This document shows positions 59,122-64,000 of a DNA stretch of 64,000 nt, piece by piece. The notes beneath the pieces are model-generated. The model saw only the letters and a program-made list of their open reading frames with translations, ran no database searches and was not told where the DNA came from. The position numbers and the translations under genes are program-made. Each line of letters begins with the position of its first letter. Position 1 is the stretch's first letter. This stretch comes from Hofstenia miamia (lineage: Eukaryota; Xenacoelomorpha; Acoela): positions 434,037 through 498,036 of the forward strand of contig SCFE01000006.1 in NCBI GenBank assembly GCA_004352715.1, in the 5' to 3' direction.

Positions 59122-59441
59122 TGTGTTACCAAAGGCTATCTTCATTATAGCAAAGGAAAGAAATCAGTTGCTTAGATGTCAATGCAAAACGAATAGTAAG
59201 ACTTACACAAAATTTGTGTATGTGAGCAGAACCGCATAGATTTGAGCAGAGCAAATTCTAATTACAATATTCAATCAATAATGTTATTGCATATAGACAT
59301 GTAAATGAAAATATTTTATACAAAATAATAATGTTTCATTAAATTTAGTATTCTGCAGCAAAAACGATAACTAAAGCTGTACGTTCAAATATAATCAAAC
59401 TTAATGATTCACACTCGGAAAATGTTGAAAAATCTGAAGAG
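35637..59441 (+). CDS. NSUN7: NSUN7-like protein (NOL1/NOP2/Sun RNA m5C methyltransferase family), at least 12 exons
   Basis: Exons: 35637-35891, 43355-43422, 44010-44171, 46230-46281, 46410-46526 (or -46528), 48295-48498, 49924-50137, 50182-50319, 50932-51045, 53652-53776, 56243-56353, 59349-59441, about 550 codons. The predicted protein follows human NSUN7, as I remember it, along its length. SYFRQLSILSLAYNAM matches QSFQRLSYELAFSALK, NTGSGKFPYYLATHL lies at the SAM-binding motif I, and VIYTSVSQHAAENE lies at motif VI. PDMVSNGCFIAVLSRN corresponds to the C-terminal NGCFLSILTR block. Splice phases agree at all junctions but one (46526/48288). The motif-IV region keeps a Cys (NVNCTRS), but the motif-VI Cys position is Val, so this is probably not a conventional m5C enzyme. 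The start codon and 3' end lie outside the recognised exons. Human NSUN7 is linked to sperm motility. Confidence 0.85.
36000..36210 (+). repeat. Dispersed repeat copy 1 (CAGTGGCGTACGCAAG family)
   Basis: About 210 bp starting CAGTGGCGTACGCAAG and ending near CCCCTCCGTTAGAAAATC, clearly related to 44613-44830. A CAGNGGCGTA start is typical of short DNA-transposon copies. An inverted GGGTACGCCCCTG lies at 36959-36971, which may be the other end of a longer element. No matching target duplication was seen. Confidence 0.6.
38278..38600 (+). pseudogene. Unidentified coding-like relic in NSUN7 intron
   Basis: Less AT-rich than its surroundings. A plus-strand frame reads VVPLFIDMVRQFIKQRRLQQ, then RIIEVNSDLGPEHHAHQ, a stop, then LSSEKSVGSKYVLYNL, a stop, then KLNRASDCKEILRSFNIDVH. 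It has protein-like composition but no recognised family; it does not fit the NSUN7 phases. Confidence 0.25.
39130..39198. repeat. (TA)n microsatellite
   Basis: About 33 TA units with a single TACA interruption, directly before the FDTTAS-family relic. A shorter one lies at 38217-38245. Confidence 0.95.
39202..40880 (+). mobile_element. Degraded transposon-like coding sequence (FDTTAS family), duplicated
   Basis: A plus-strand frame from 39202 is Lys/Glu-rich (NADENKEEKLNIAKKRKAKC) and continues, after a stop and frame changes, with DIRENVKSLCFDTTASILDK. The motif ENVxxLCFDTTxSNTG is known to me from transposon-associated proteins in cnidarian and arthropod genomes. The segment 39256-39958 is repeated exactly at 39960-40662, separated by one n. 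Sequence right of 40663 continues the original locus. Everything is broken by stops. Confidence 0.5.
39256..40662. repeat. 703-bp identical direct repeat around a single n
   Basis: 39256-39958 and 39960-40662 read identically at every position I compared, offset by 704. The single n between them marks an assembly join. It is most likely an artefact of haplotype or contig overlap; a recent tandem duplication is the alternative. Confidence 0.85.
41435..41545 (+). repeat. Possible DNA-transposon end (CAGAGCC...CGGGTACCCGGGGC)
   Basis: CAGAGCCAGTCTTAACCTAC, then GCGGGTACCCGGGGCAAAA, is a GC-rich island in AT-rich sequence and has the CAG start common to hAT and related MITE ends. It is followed about 70 bp later by TTTCGCCCCCCCCTATTT. 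The opposite end was not found. Confidence 0.35.
42205..42350. repeat. Inverted clusters of AAGTAAAGTAAG
   Basis: GTAAGTAAAGTAAG at about 42219-42232 faces CTTACTTTACTTTACTTTA at about 42303-42321, with AAGTAAAATAAAGTAAAA between them. The right side ends GGCAGTGTATGAC. This suits a short DNA-transposon terminus with subterminal binding repeats; no target duplication was confirmed. Confidence 0.4.
43355..43422 (+). CDS. NSUN7: NSUN7-like exon
   Basis: Starts after GTGCTTTAG and ends CAG|GTAACT. The split codon gives Tyr, then TKFFDTVLDETVISNAIKRL. It continues the previous exon as AYNAMSYTKFFDTVLDET, matching FSALKYQDILETILID. The upstream acceptor at 43343 would give the wrong phase. Confidence 0.75.
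43684..43721. repeat. (TA)n microsatellite
   Basis: About 19 AT units, 290 bases before the NSUN7-like exon at 44010. Confidence 0.95.
44010..44171 (+). CDS. NSUN7: NSUN7-like exon
   Basis: 54 codons in phase 0, acceptor TTTCTAG and donor GAG|GTAAGA. Contains FNYRDALAVFMTDARYQL, the equivalent of the human DHLSSLIIVMLYDFQDRKF, then a polar, acidic stretch SESEETLSKYHAIE. Confidence 0.78.
44440..44530 (-). repeat. CGGGAT subterminal repeats, probable hAT end
   Basis: Read on the minus strand it starts CAGGCCTGCATGAATCCCGA, followed by AAAAATCCCGGGATTAGATC and further ATCCCG copies, ending near 44450. The CAG start plus a CCCGGGAT cluster is the look of one hAT-type element end. The partner end was not located. 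Confidence 0.4.
44613..44830 (+). repeat. Dispersed repeat copy 2
   Basis: Begins CAGAGGTGTACGCAAGGGGG, then follows copy 1 through TTTTTGGTAAAAAATTAAAA, AAATCTAAGATCGTGAAATG and TTCAAAATGTTCGACC to CCCGTCAGAAAATCAA. Similarity is perhaps 75-80 percent by eye. Confidence 0.6.
46230..46281 (+). CDS. NSUN7: NSUN7-like small exon
   Basis: 52 bases after CATCAGAG, ending TTTTG|GTAAAA. It reads LGCTIYYADYRFHGNAF, which aligns with ARCRIKHDAL in human NSUN7. Phase matches both neighbours (intron of 128 bp to the next exon). Two other AG acceptors lie within five bases, so the exact start could shift. Confidence 0.55.
46410..46528 (+). CDS. NSUN7: NSUN7-like exon with WI-T motif
   Basis: Starts after CATCAAG and encodes LIKLQYRAILMAEGLGF, then SYWITCWMDCNEILTK, equivalent to the human LPLYAWINTCKISPEE. 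The best donor by sequence is AAAG|GTGTAT (exon end 46526). This does not match the phase of the next exon unless GT|GTATCA (end 46528) is used with acceptor 48294. Confidence 0.65.
48295..48498 (+). CDS. NSUN7: NSUN7-like exon, pre-methyltransferase region
   Basis: Encodes SVINYLHNSGWKQLSQDN, then a region with DLIYAVDPTLTDTILVPAS, parallel to VYNNLKRRGYNKV and KVFAVDQHCYDVLIFPSH of human NSUN7. Ends ATG|GTAATG in phase 0. TTTTAG at 48282-48287 is the stronger acceptor but leaves the frame out of step with the previous exon, so the exact start is open. Confidence 0.78.
49924..50137 (+). CDS. NSUN7: NSUN7-like exon with SAM-binding motif I
   Basis: Starts GATAGATCGTTT after TTTTTAG, in phase 0 with the previous exon. 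It encodes DRSFLLPAT, then VILANTGSGKFPYYLATHL, the Rossmann-fold motif I (closer to the canonical PGGK form than the human protein). KVFSFGLPSEKVQDTLL follows, equivalent to KVFVCGVQSQAKDPDLKTLF. Donor A|GTATTC gives a 44-bp intron and correct phase. Confidence 0.87.
50182..50319 (+). CDS. NSUN7: NSUN7-like exon, motif IV region
   Basis: After the 44-bp intron it reads NLVFINKKFAETDITHKQFS, then KVSTIILNVNCTRSAVVEPI and RYLIDE. It matches NIEILHEKFINIES and KVKVILLLPRCSGLGVSNPV of human NSUN7. The Cys of PRCSG is kept (NVNCTRS), but the Gly residues after it are not. Ends GAAG|GTATGT. Confidence 0.88.
50932..51045 (+). CDS. NSUN7: NSUN7-like exon
   Basis: Between TTTTTAG and C|GTGAGT. Reads ENDIKLHLSDYLNIQQMSKW, then TIEEYAEKHVALLLKCLS, occupying the place of the human segment with DKLHVLAQQQYEQLTHAM. 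Both end phases fit. Confidence 0.85.
51545..52850 (-). mobile_element. Degraded endonuclease-type non-LTR retroelement, minus-strand copy 4
   Basis: Read leftwards from about 52840: SMGEVSYQWTLAEEACIRTK, then CITNNLIAECEKLT and KYKFEHDKEEHHD, YKHNIQNIIENEKVKILKQL, IEAKRPNKVVNKEERMGTMM and, at about 51700-51610, KVGKAVVRKTTLLGTTRVLR. Each segment parallels the 28.2-29.1 kb copies or the usual zinc-finger region before them. The endonuclease PD has become PN, and stops are frequent. The 3' terminus is followed by ATTAATAATATAAG, again TAA-like. Confidence 0.65.
52846..52937 (+). repeat. Dispersed ~90-bp repeat, copy 1
   Basis: TCAAATTTGTAAATAGGCAT, then GGAGAAAATTCTTTTTAAAT and GTCCTTTAAAACGGACGCTA, GGCTGTTTAACGTTAA. 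It matches 61661-61752 at about 85 percent by eye. Origin unknown. Confidence 0.65.
53028..53586 (+). mobile_element. Deleted Tc1-like transposon
   Basis: A 559-bp element in an NSUN7 intron. Terminal inverted repeats are TAGCTCAAATAAAAAAAAAG, then TGGCCAC, on the left, and GTGGCCACTCTTTTTACTTG, then AGCTA, on the right, flanked by TA. The inside retains only the transposase end: MQWQPNSPDLVPIENV, the WPxxSPDLNPIENxW signature with its catalytic Glu. After a frame change follows a C-terminus with EKYPTNLKELKNYIF and ending LHGKLVKY. The N-terminal half is deleted. Confidence 0.85.
53652..53776 (+). CDS. NSUN7: NSUN7-like exon, motif VI region without catalytic Cys
   Basis: Acceptor TTATTTAG and donor TAC|GTAAGT. 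Encodes SQVTHVIYTSVSQHAAENEK, then VIEKALALQHDILINQPYDY. It matches AQAVVYCTCSVFPEENEAVV of human NSUN7, but where the family has T-C-S/T this exon has S-V-S. Confidence 0.88.
54600..55740 (-). mobile_element. Mariner-like transposon with mostly preserved transposase
   Basis: The ATG at 55698 opens 212 uninterrupted codons. An N-terminal helix-turn-helix of the DUF4817 kind (ATQREFRRRFNVLSRGKIPS) is followed by a second recognition domain (GRPRSARTLENV, VTKQATDLHLSKSTVKRIL) and ISDEAHFYVNEFVNKQNFRY with the first catalytic Asp. After a frameshift near 55060 the rest is readable in other frames: QQDGATAYKANKVMD (second Asp, about 54953), then WPTRSLDLSVCD (about 54850-54814). Terminal repeats were not identified, so the limits are approximate. 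Confidence 0.75.
56243..56353 (+). CDS. NSUN7: NSUN7-like exon, C-terminal methyltransferase fold
   Basis: 37 codons, phase 0 at both ends, acceptor CTATTTTAG and donor AAT|GTAATT. Contains CPDMVSNGCFIAVLSRN, the equivalent of the last strand of the fold (EITNGCFLSILTRER). Confidence 0.87.
56460..56525. repeat. CCGAATCC/CCGATCC motif cluster
   Basis: ATCCGGATCC, AATCCGAATCC and TTCCGATCCGAA recur within 60 bp. This resembles subterminal repeats of a DNA transposon, separate from the MITE that begins at 56673. Confidence 0.35.
56673..57079. mobile_element. hAT-type MITE with 8-bp target-site duplication
   Basis: A 407-bp non-coding element in an NSUN7 intron. Ends are TAGGGTTCTGCG and, inverted, TAGGGCTCTGCG. 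It is flanked by ATTCTGAT (56665-56672) and ATTTTGAT (57080-57087), an 8-bp duplication with one mismatch. A cluster of ACTCGAG/ACTCGACCCG motifs sits just inside the right end. Eight-bp duplications and short TIRs are diagnostic of hAT elements; no transposase is present. Confidence 0.8.
58284..58396. other. Assembly gap in (TA)n
   Basis: 113 N flanked by TATATATA on both sides, so the gap is probably a long (TA)n tract that could not be assembled. Confidence 0.9.
58864..59120. repeat. (TA)n tract with internal 191-N gap
   Basis: TA repeats at 58864-58893 and 59085-59120 flank N at 58894-59084. Confidence 0.9.
59349..59441 (+). CDS. NSUN7: NSUN7-like exon, polar tail
   Basis: 31 codons, phase 0 at both ends, acceptor AAATTTAG and donor GAG|GTAAGT. 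Reads YSAAKTITKAVRSNIIKLND, then an acidic HSENVEKSEE. It lies where human NSUN7 has KDVLARAAAKGLL. A (TA)n tract begins 15 bases after the donor. Confidence 0.7.
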
Positions 59442-59455
59442 GTAAGTGTTTCATA

Positions 59456-59456
<1 letters not shown>

Positions 59457-59498
<42 letters not shown>
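59457..59498. repeat. (TA)n microsatellite
   Basis: About 21 TA units that start 15 bases after the donor of the NSUN7-like exon at 59349-59441. Confidence 0.95.
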
Positions 59499-59500
<2 letters not shown>

Positions 59501-59599
59501 GTTATTGACGGTCGGCGAGAGAATTAAGTTAAACAGAGTTTGAAGGAAAACAAGATGCTAAAGTAAGATAGAAGTAATAAGACAATTCAGATACATAAA

Positions 59600-59720
59600 A
59601 AAAGCAAAAAATACTGGAGAAAAACTGAAGAGTGTGACAGAGAAAAAAACAAACCAGTACTGGGTGGTTCAGGTATTACACTCTTGGGACACCACAATTA
59701 TTCTTTGCAGCAAAACGTTT
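59600..59720 (+). mobile_element. Possible endonuclease-type retroelement fragment
   Basis: AACTGAAGAGTGTGACAGAG, then AAAAAAACA, closely matches AACTGAAGACTGTGACAGAG, then AAAAAAGCA, at 62212-62240, inside the copy at 62.2-62.7 kb. A short piece of the same element is likely. Confidence 0.35.
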
Positions 59721-61321
59721 GAACTTTTGAAAATTCTATTTGCTCAATTTATATTTTTTGCAGCAACTTTGACATCCAATGTCATACTGACAATGTCCCA
59801 TTTCTTGTAACCAATTTTAAGGATTTGCATATCAGAATACACTTCTGGTGAACAAATGCTTACAGCCGATCAACTTACTTTGTTAATGTAAAATCGAATG
59901 TATTTTTTAATAAACTTTCATCACATCTGCAACCATTCTGCTTTCTAAGCAAAGAAGTGGCTGCAGAAAGGATTAGAAATAGTAAAGTATCTTTAAAAAT
60001 TATTCTGAAAATTTCAATCACTTTAATCTTTAAATTAATATCACCAACACAATATGTGCGGTATCTAGTAATAAACTGTATTTTTCATGACATTTTCTTC
60101 TTAAATTCCTTTGATTAATATCTTATTGCATTGTATGTATGTATATATTATAATATCAAATATATAATAAATAGCAAGCATAAATAAAGTTTAATTTAAA
60201 TGCAAACCATATTTTAATGCTTTTATTAATTAAATGTTTTTCACACACGCGTTAAATTTGGGGTTTTTGAAAAATCGACAATATATATACATATATAGAT
60301 CATTTATATTACTATAAGATGGCTTACGTCTACAGTAAAAATATTAAATAATGGATTCACAGGAACCGTTTTATTAGATTTTATTAATTTGCCAATTTAA
60401 GCCTAAAATATAATCAAATCTATCAATTTTTATGTAATTGTACATTTTATGGCATTTGTTAATATGATAAAATCCAGTTAGGCAGCACTAGTGATTGTAG
60501 CTTTAAATTTTCAATGTTTTCTTAATTCAAAATATTTTCTTACAAGTTTTAAAGTTAAGAATAAAAACGTATTTATTAAATTCATTGGGATATACAGATG
60601 CCACATTTTGGTAGATATTATTTCCGGTAGTCATATGGAAATCTAAGGATGTTATATTCATGTGTGATCAGTTAGGAATCCCATAAAAGACTGTTAAAAT
60701 AGCACATGCTTTGTAATAAAATTTCAATTGGAAAGTGTTTTATATTGCTAAATATATCACAACAAACTAATCTTCAAAAAATATTTGGATGAGATATTAA
60801 ATTTGGATTTATCAGCATACAGACTACTTGAAATATATTTCCGAAAAGAATAGCAAAAATTTTAAATGCAGAAGTAGTAGATGAAGCTTGTTTGCAAATT
60901 ATGGGAGACCCAATTTACCCTAAGCTCATGTTTAGGGTAAAATGGTTTAAATGCATCAAATATTTAGGGAAAAGCATATTAATATATACGTTTATATAAA
61001 TAGTGTGATGATACTGAAGCAGTAAAAAAGAACAAATTTACGAATTTTTAATATCTAATAAGTGTGTTAGAAAATATTTCTCCAACTTAAATCTCGCAAT
61101 TTTAACTTTTACTTTTTCGCAAAAACTTGGGAAAAACGCATTAGCCCAATTAAATACATGTTTTAATGAAAATTTCATTTCTTGGAAGTTATTATAGGTA
61201 TAATTAAGGTTTTAATTTAATTAGGCTTCAGATAAATTTTAGATGACAATTCAAAAGCCCAAAATTTCAGCTTTCTGATTTTTGATCTGATACTTATATT
61301 GATCATTAATGCCATTTCCAG

Positions 61322-61530
61322 TATAAATAATTGTTATCACATTGAATATGTGAAGGAAATCAATGTAATAACTGTAATTCCTTCGGCCCCGCGACCTCTA
61401 ACTTTGCACAAGGCACACCTCAATGGATTTGGAATATTTTTTTACTTATTAAGAAGCAGTCAAAGTTCTTTGTTGTCTCCAGGGGCTCAAAACCTTCGAA
61501 ATACATTAACACAAAGTATGGGGAGAATTT
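61322..61530 (+). CDS. Possible terminal exon of the NSUN7-like gene
   Basis: After the acceptor ATTTCCAG an open frame of 69 codons ends in TAA. It includes YVKEINVITVIPSAPRPLTL, then HKAHLNG, with GC content above its surroundings. Proline-rich VIP-type sequence also occurs near the human NSUN7 C-terminus. It starts with one base of a split codon, whereas the exon at 59441 ends in phase 0, so a further small exon would be needed between them. Confidence 0.3.
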
Positions 61531-61660
61531 AAATCTTTTTCACACATTCGCAAATTCGTTAATCTATTCAACAATTTCTGCCTCAGCAATAAGCTTTAAT
61601 AGAAATTTTCAACATTACATTAATGTATTTTTTCCAATAGACCTACCCATGCCCCAAGAC

Positions 61661-61752
61661 TTTCAAATTTGAAAATAGGCTTGGAGAAAATTCTTTGTAA
61701 ATGTGGAAAAATATTTTGTCCTTTAAAGTGGACACTAGGCTGTTTAAGGTTA
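61661..61752 (+). repeat. Dispersed ~90-bp repeat, copy 2
   Basis: TCAAATTTGAAAATAGGCTT, then GGAGAAAATTCTTTGTAAAT and GTCCTTTAAAGTGGACACTA, GGCTGTTTAAGGTTAA. Same unit and orientation as copy 1. Confidence 0.65.
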
Positions 61753-62199
61753 ATTAACCCAAAGATCTTGTCTTCTACCAAAATACTTGGCAACCAATAG
61801 CTCGATTTTGAAATTTTTTAAAATTTACTAACAAATATAAGTCGAATACAAAAAAACTTAGTTCAATTAGCTCCAATATTGAAAGCAAAAAAAAAATTTT
61901 CACACTTAAGAAATTTGGAATTTATTTCACTGAGTGTGCAAGCGCAAAGTTTGTAACGCATAGCAACGCATGATATCTCCAAAGACAAATTTTGAGGCTC
62001 AGGTGCAATTTTCACCCCCTTTATCAATATTTTGAGATAGCACTCTTCCAATTTGGAGACAGCATACCTATGTTGCATTCACGACGTACGATCTTGCAGC
62101 ACGAGCATTTGAATGTCAAGGGACTGATGATCTAGACCCGAAATTATGGCTAGAAATTGTGGAATCAATTAAATTGAATTTAATCGAAGAGCAAAAAGT

Positions 62200-62710
62200 A
62201 CTGTATTAAAACTGAAGACTGTGACAGAGAAAAAAGCAGTAAGTGGTTAATTAGGCAGGGCCAAAATGAGAAACCAAAGCCCTGATAATGATAGTACAAG
62301 AACATTCAGTCAAGATATGCTGAGTGAATAATCGCTCAGACAGAAGAGCTGAGGTGATTAGCAAGTGCAAGTTATGTACGAAATATAGACCATACATCCT
62401 TCAATTAATGGGTGTGCGAAGTTGGAACTAAATGAGTATAAGATAATTGAAGCGAGAAAACCAGACATTGTTAGACAAAGTGCCTGAAAGTGGCAATAGT
62501 GACACGGTAACAAAGAAAGTTTGGCGAATGAAACAAGTGACTAAAGAGTTGAAGAAATTTGAAGTAGTCAGAGTAGTGGTCCGAGCACTGCGAGAAGCAC
62601 AAGAGGTATTTAAAGGAGTTAGGATTTCCTAAGTGAGAAGAGTCGATTTACTGTAAGTTACAGCTAGGTTTCTTTATGAAAGCTTTCAGACTAGCTGGAA
62701 GTCTCCAGAG
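62200..62710 (+). mobile_element. Degraded endonuclease-type non-LTR retroelement, copy 5
   Basis: Plus-strand pieces in order: KALIMIVQEHSVKIC, RRAEVISKCKLCTKY (zinc-knuckle region, compare SKCRLCG), EARKPDIVRQSA (endonuclease PD), then KVWRMKQVTKELKKFEVVRV, then VVRALREAQEVF, matching MLWKLKKVKVVPVVVGALGA of copies 1 and 2, and FLYESFQTSWKS at the end. It has several stops and an interrupted endonuclease core. Confidence 0.55.
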
Positions 62711-63015
62711 CTAAAATTTCCAGATGCTGGCGTACTTAGAATGACATTAATAAATTTGTTTGGACTATATCAAATATCGATATTTTCTGGATTCCAAAAT
62801 GCAAACATTGCTAATAGAGTGATAAGAAAGACCTAGTGTTTAAAAAATAGCATACTTTTGGGTAAAAGCGTGTGACAGAAATCCTGCCAGCTTGCATTTA
62901 TATATATATATATATATGTGAGGAAAATATTTGACAGGTAAAATTCAGTATTTTTAAAAATGTTGTGCAATTTACAAAAATAAAATCATCTAAAATTTTA
63001 ATTGAAACATATATA

Positions 63016-63911
63016 CGTGGTTCGTTCAATAATGCCTCGGGCTAACTAAGAAAGAAACATGATAATTCGATCAAAGGAATTGCTTTTGAAAACTGGCCCT
63101 ATGTTATGTTTAAATGCATAAATTAAATTAATGTTATTGCCTGCAGTATACGTATAATACGCACACATTTAATTCTTGTGTGAATACGGAATTGTGATAA
63201 AAGTCTATATCGAATTTGAAAATGCTTCAATCAGCATGGTGAAGCCTTTATATATAATACTGTTACTGAGAACGAGCATCTCTTTCATTACACTTACTTG
63301 AATGGAGACATAAAGAAGAGAAACCTCCGTTGAAGATGAGAAGTGGCACCTCACATCAAAAATAAATGATGCTTTCAGTGTATTGGGATGAAGGTGGAGT
63401 CAATCACTTAGACTTCTTGCCTTATTGACAAACAATAAATGGTCAATACTATGCCAATTTGGTCGAGGAATACCGTGAGAAGAAATGGAAATCAAGAACT
63501 GTTCCAATTTGGCTCCTTGTTTGTAGTGCTCCCAAATAATATTGCACAATTTCAACAAAAAGGTCTTACACTTCTAAACATCCACCGTACAGCAGGGATT
63601 TTGTTCCAAGCGATTACTTTTTATTTAAGTACATGAAGAAAGCATTACTTGGACATCACTTTTAAACATCACATGCACTCCAGCAGATTGTTTAAAAGTG
63701 GTTTGCCCAGCTCTCTGGAAAATGCTTGACTGGTGCATTTCAAGAATTGGTTATTTGTTGGAATATGCTGATTGCTGCCAATGGTACTTATATTGAATAA
63801 TAATTACACAAGTTTTTCGAACTTGTATTTAATGCAGTTCAAAAAATTGATTTAGTTTTTTTGTGCTGTGCTTCTTTCTTAGTTAATCCGAGACATTAGT
63901 GAAGGAACCAC

Positions 63912-63912
<1 letters not shown>
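63016..63912 (+). mobile_element. Deleted mariner transposon
   Basis: An 897-bp element with ends CGTGGTTCGTTCAATAATGC, then CTCGGGCTAACTAAGAAAGAA, and the inverted GAACCACG form on the right, flanked by TA. The interior retains mariner transposase pieces: YWDEGGVNHLDFLPY, QTINGQYYANLVEEYREKKW and HPPYSRDFVPSDYFLFKYMK (the PYSPDLAPSDYHLF block with its third Asp). Frameshifts and stops separate them, and the N-terminal domains are missing. The right end abuts a (TA)n tract at 63913-63949. Confidence 0.85.

Positions 63913-63949
<37 letters not shown>
63913..63949. repeat. (TA)n microsatellite
   Basis: About 18 TA units at the right end of the mariner at 63016-63912. Confidence 0.95.
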
Positions 63950-63952
<3 letters not shown>

Positions 63953-64000
63953 TATATGACAATTTATTAAGACTTAACATAATTCATACGAAGATAAATG

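Noticed and set aside
58229-59145. YIYIYI frames through (TA)n tracts
   Set aside because: Pure translation of TA repeats and N.
1-64000. tRNA, rRNA or CRISPR features
   Set aside because: None recognised by reading; a covariance-model search could not be run here.

Overview
The window is eukaryotic, almost certainly from an invertebrate animal. It is AT-rich, with protein-coding exons separated by GT-AG introns of 44 bp to over 9 kb, many (TA)n tracts, several runs of N, isolated single n characters that look like contig joins, and a dense population of decayed mobile elements. The species cannot be fixed from the sequence. The transposon families and one possible chemoreceptor remnant would suit an arthropod such as a crustacean, but a flatworm or another AT-rich invertebrate is not excluded. 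Two host genes can be reconstructed with agreeing splice phases at nearly all junctions, plus one large mobile-element cluster between them.

Left part (1-21 kb, minus strand): the 5' half of a K+-dependent Na+/Ca2+ exchanger (NCKX, SLC24 family). Exon 1 with the ATG is at 20844-21007, followed by 11197-11407, 5883-6104 and 2101-2535. These encode the N-terminal signal anchor, the extracellular region and first helix, the alpha-1 exchange repeat, further helices and the start of the acidic cytosolic loop. The alpha-2 half is not in the window and must lie to its left. The introns contain a dead mariner-like element (2767-3642), an unidentified coding-like relic (3.66-5.69 kb), a sequence duplicated across a gap (8.7-9.0 kb) and a transposase remnant (10.6-11.0 kb).

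Middle (21-35.6 kb): an intergenic stretch with a weak chemoreceptor-like relic (25.35-25.83 kb), then a cluster of non-LTR retrotransposon debris (27.5-34.4 kb). At least three LINE fragments carry reverse-transcriptase or C-terminal motifs. Repeated 3' ends of a second retroelement type, with an R2/R4-like restriction-enzyme-like endonuclease, abut TAA repeats or the tail of a LINE. A 1000-N gap lies inside this cluster.

Right part (35.6-61 kb or beyond, plus strand): an NSUN7-like gene, a member of the NOL1/NOP2/Sun RNA m5C methyltransferase family. At least twelve exons run from 35637 to 59441. The upstream start and the 3' end are not certain. The position of the family's catalytic motif-VI cysteine is valine here. 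Its introns hold a 703-bp perfect duplication around a single n, a Tc1-like element (53028-53586), a transposase with an intact N-terminal half (54.6-55.7 kb), a hAT-type MITE with an 8-bp target-site duplication (56673-57079), further endonuclease-type retroelement copies and dispersed repeats. A deleted mariner (63016-63912) closes the window.

The two host genes are transcribed divergently from the mobile-element cluster. Nothing suggests that they act together.
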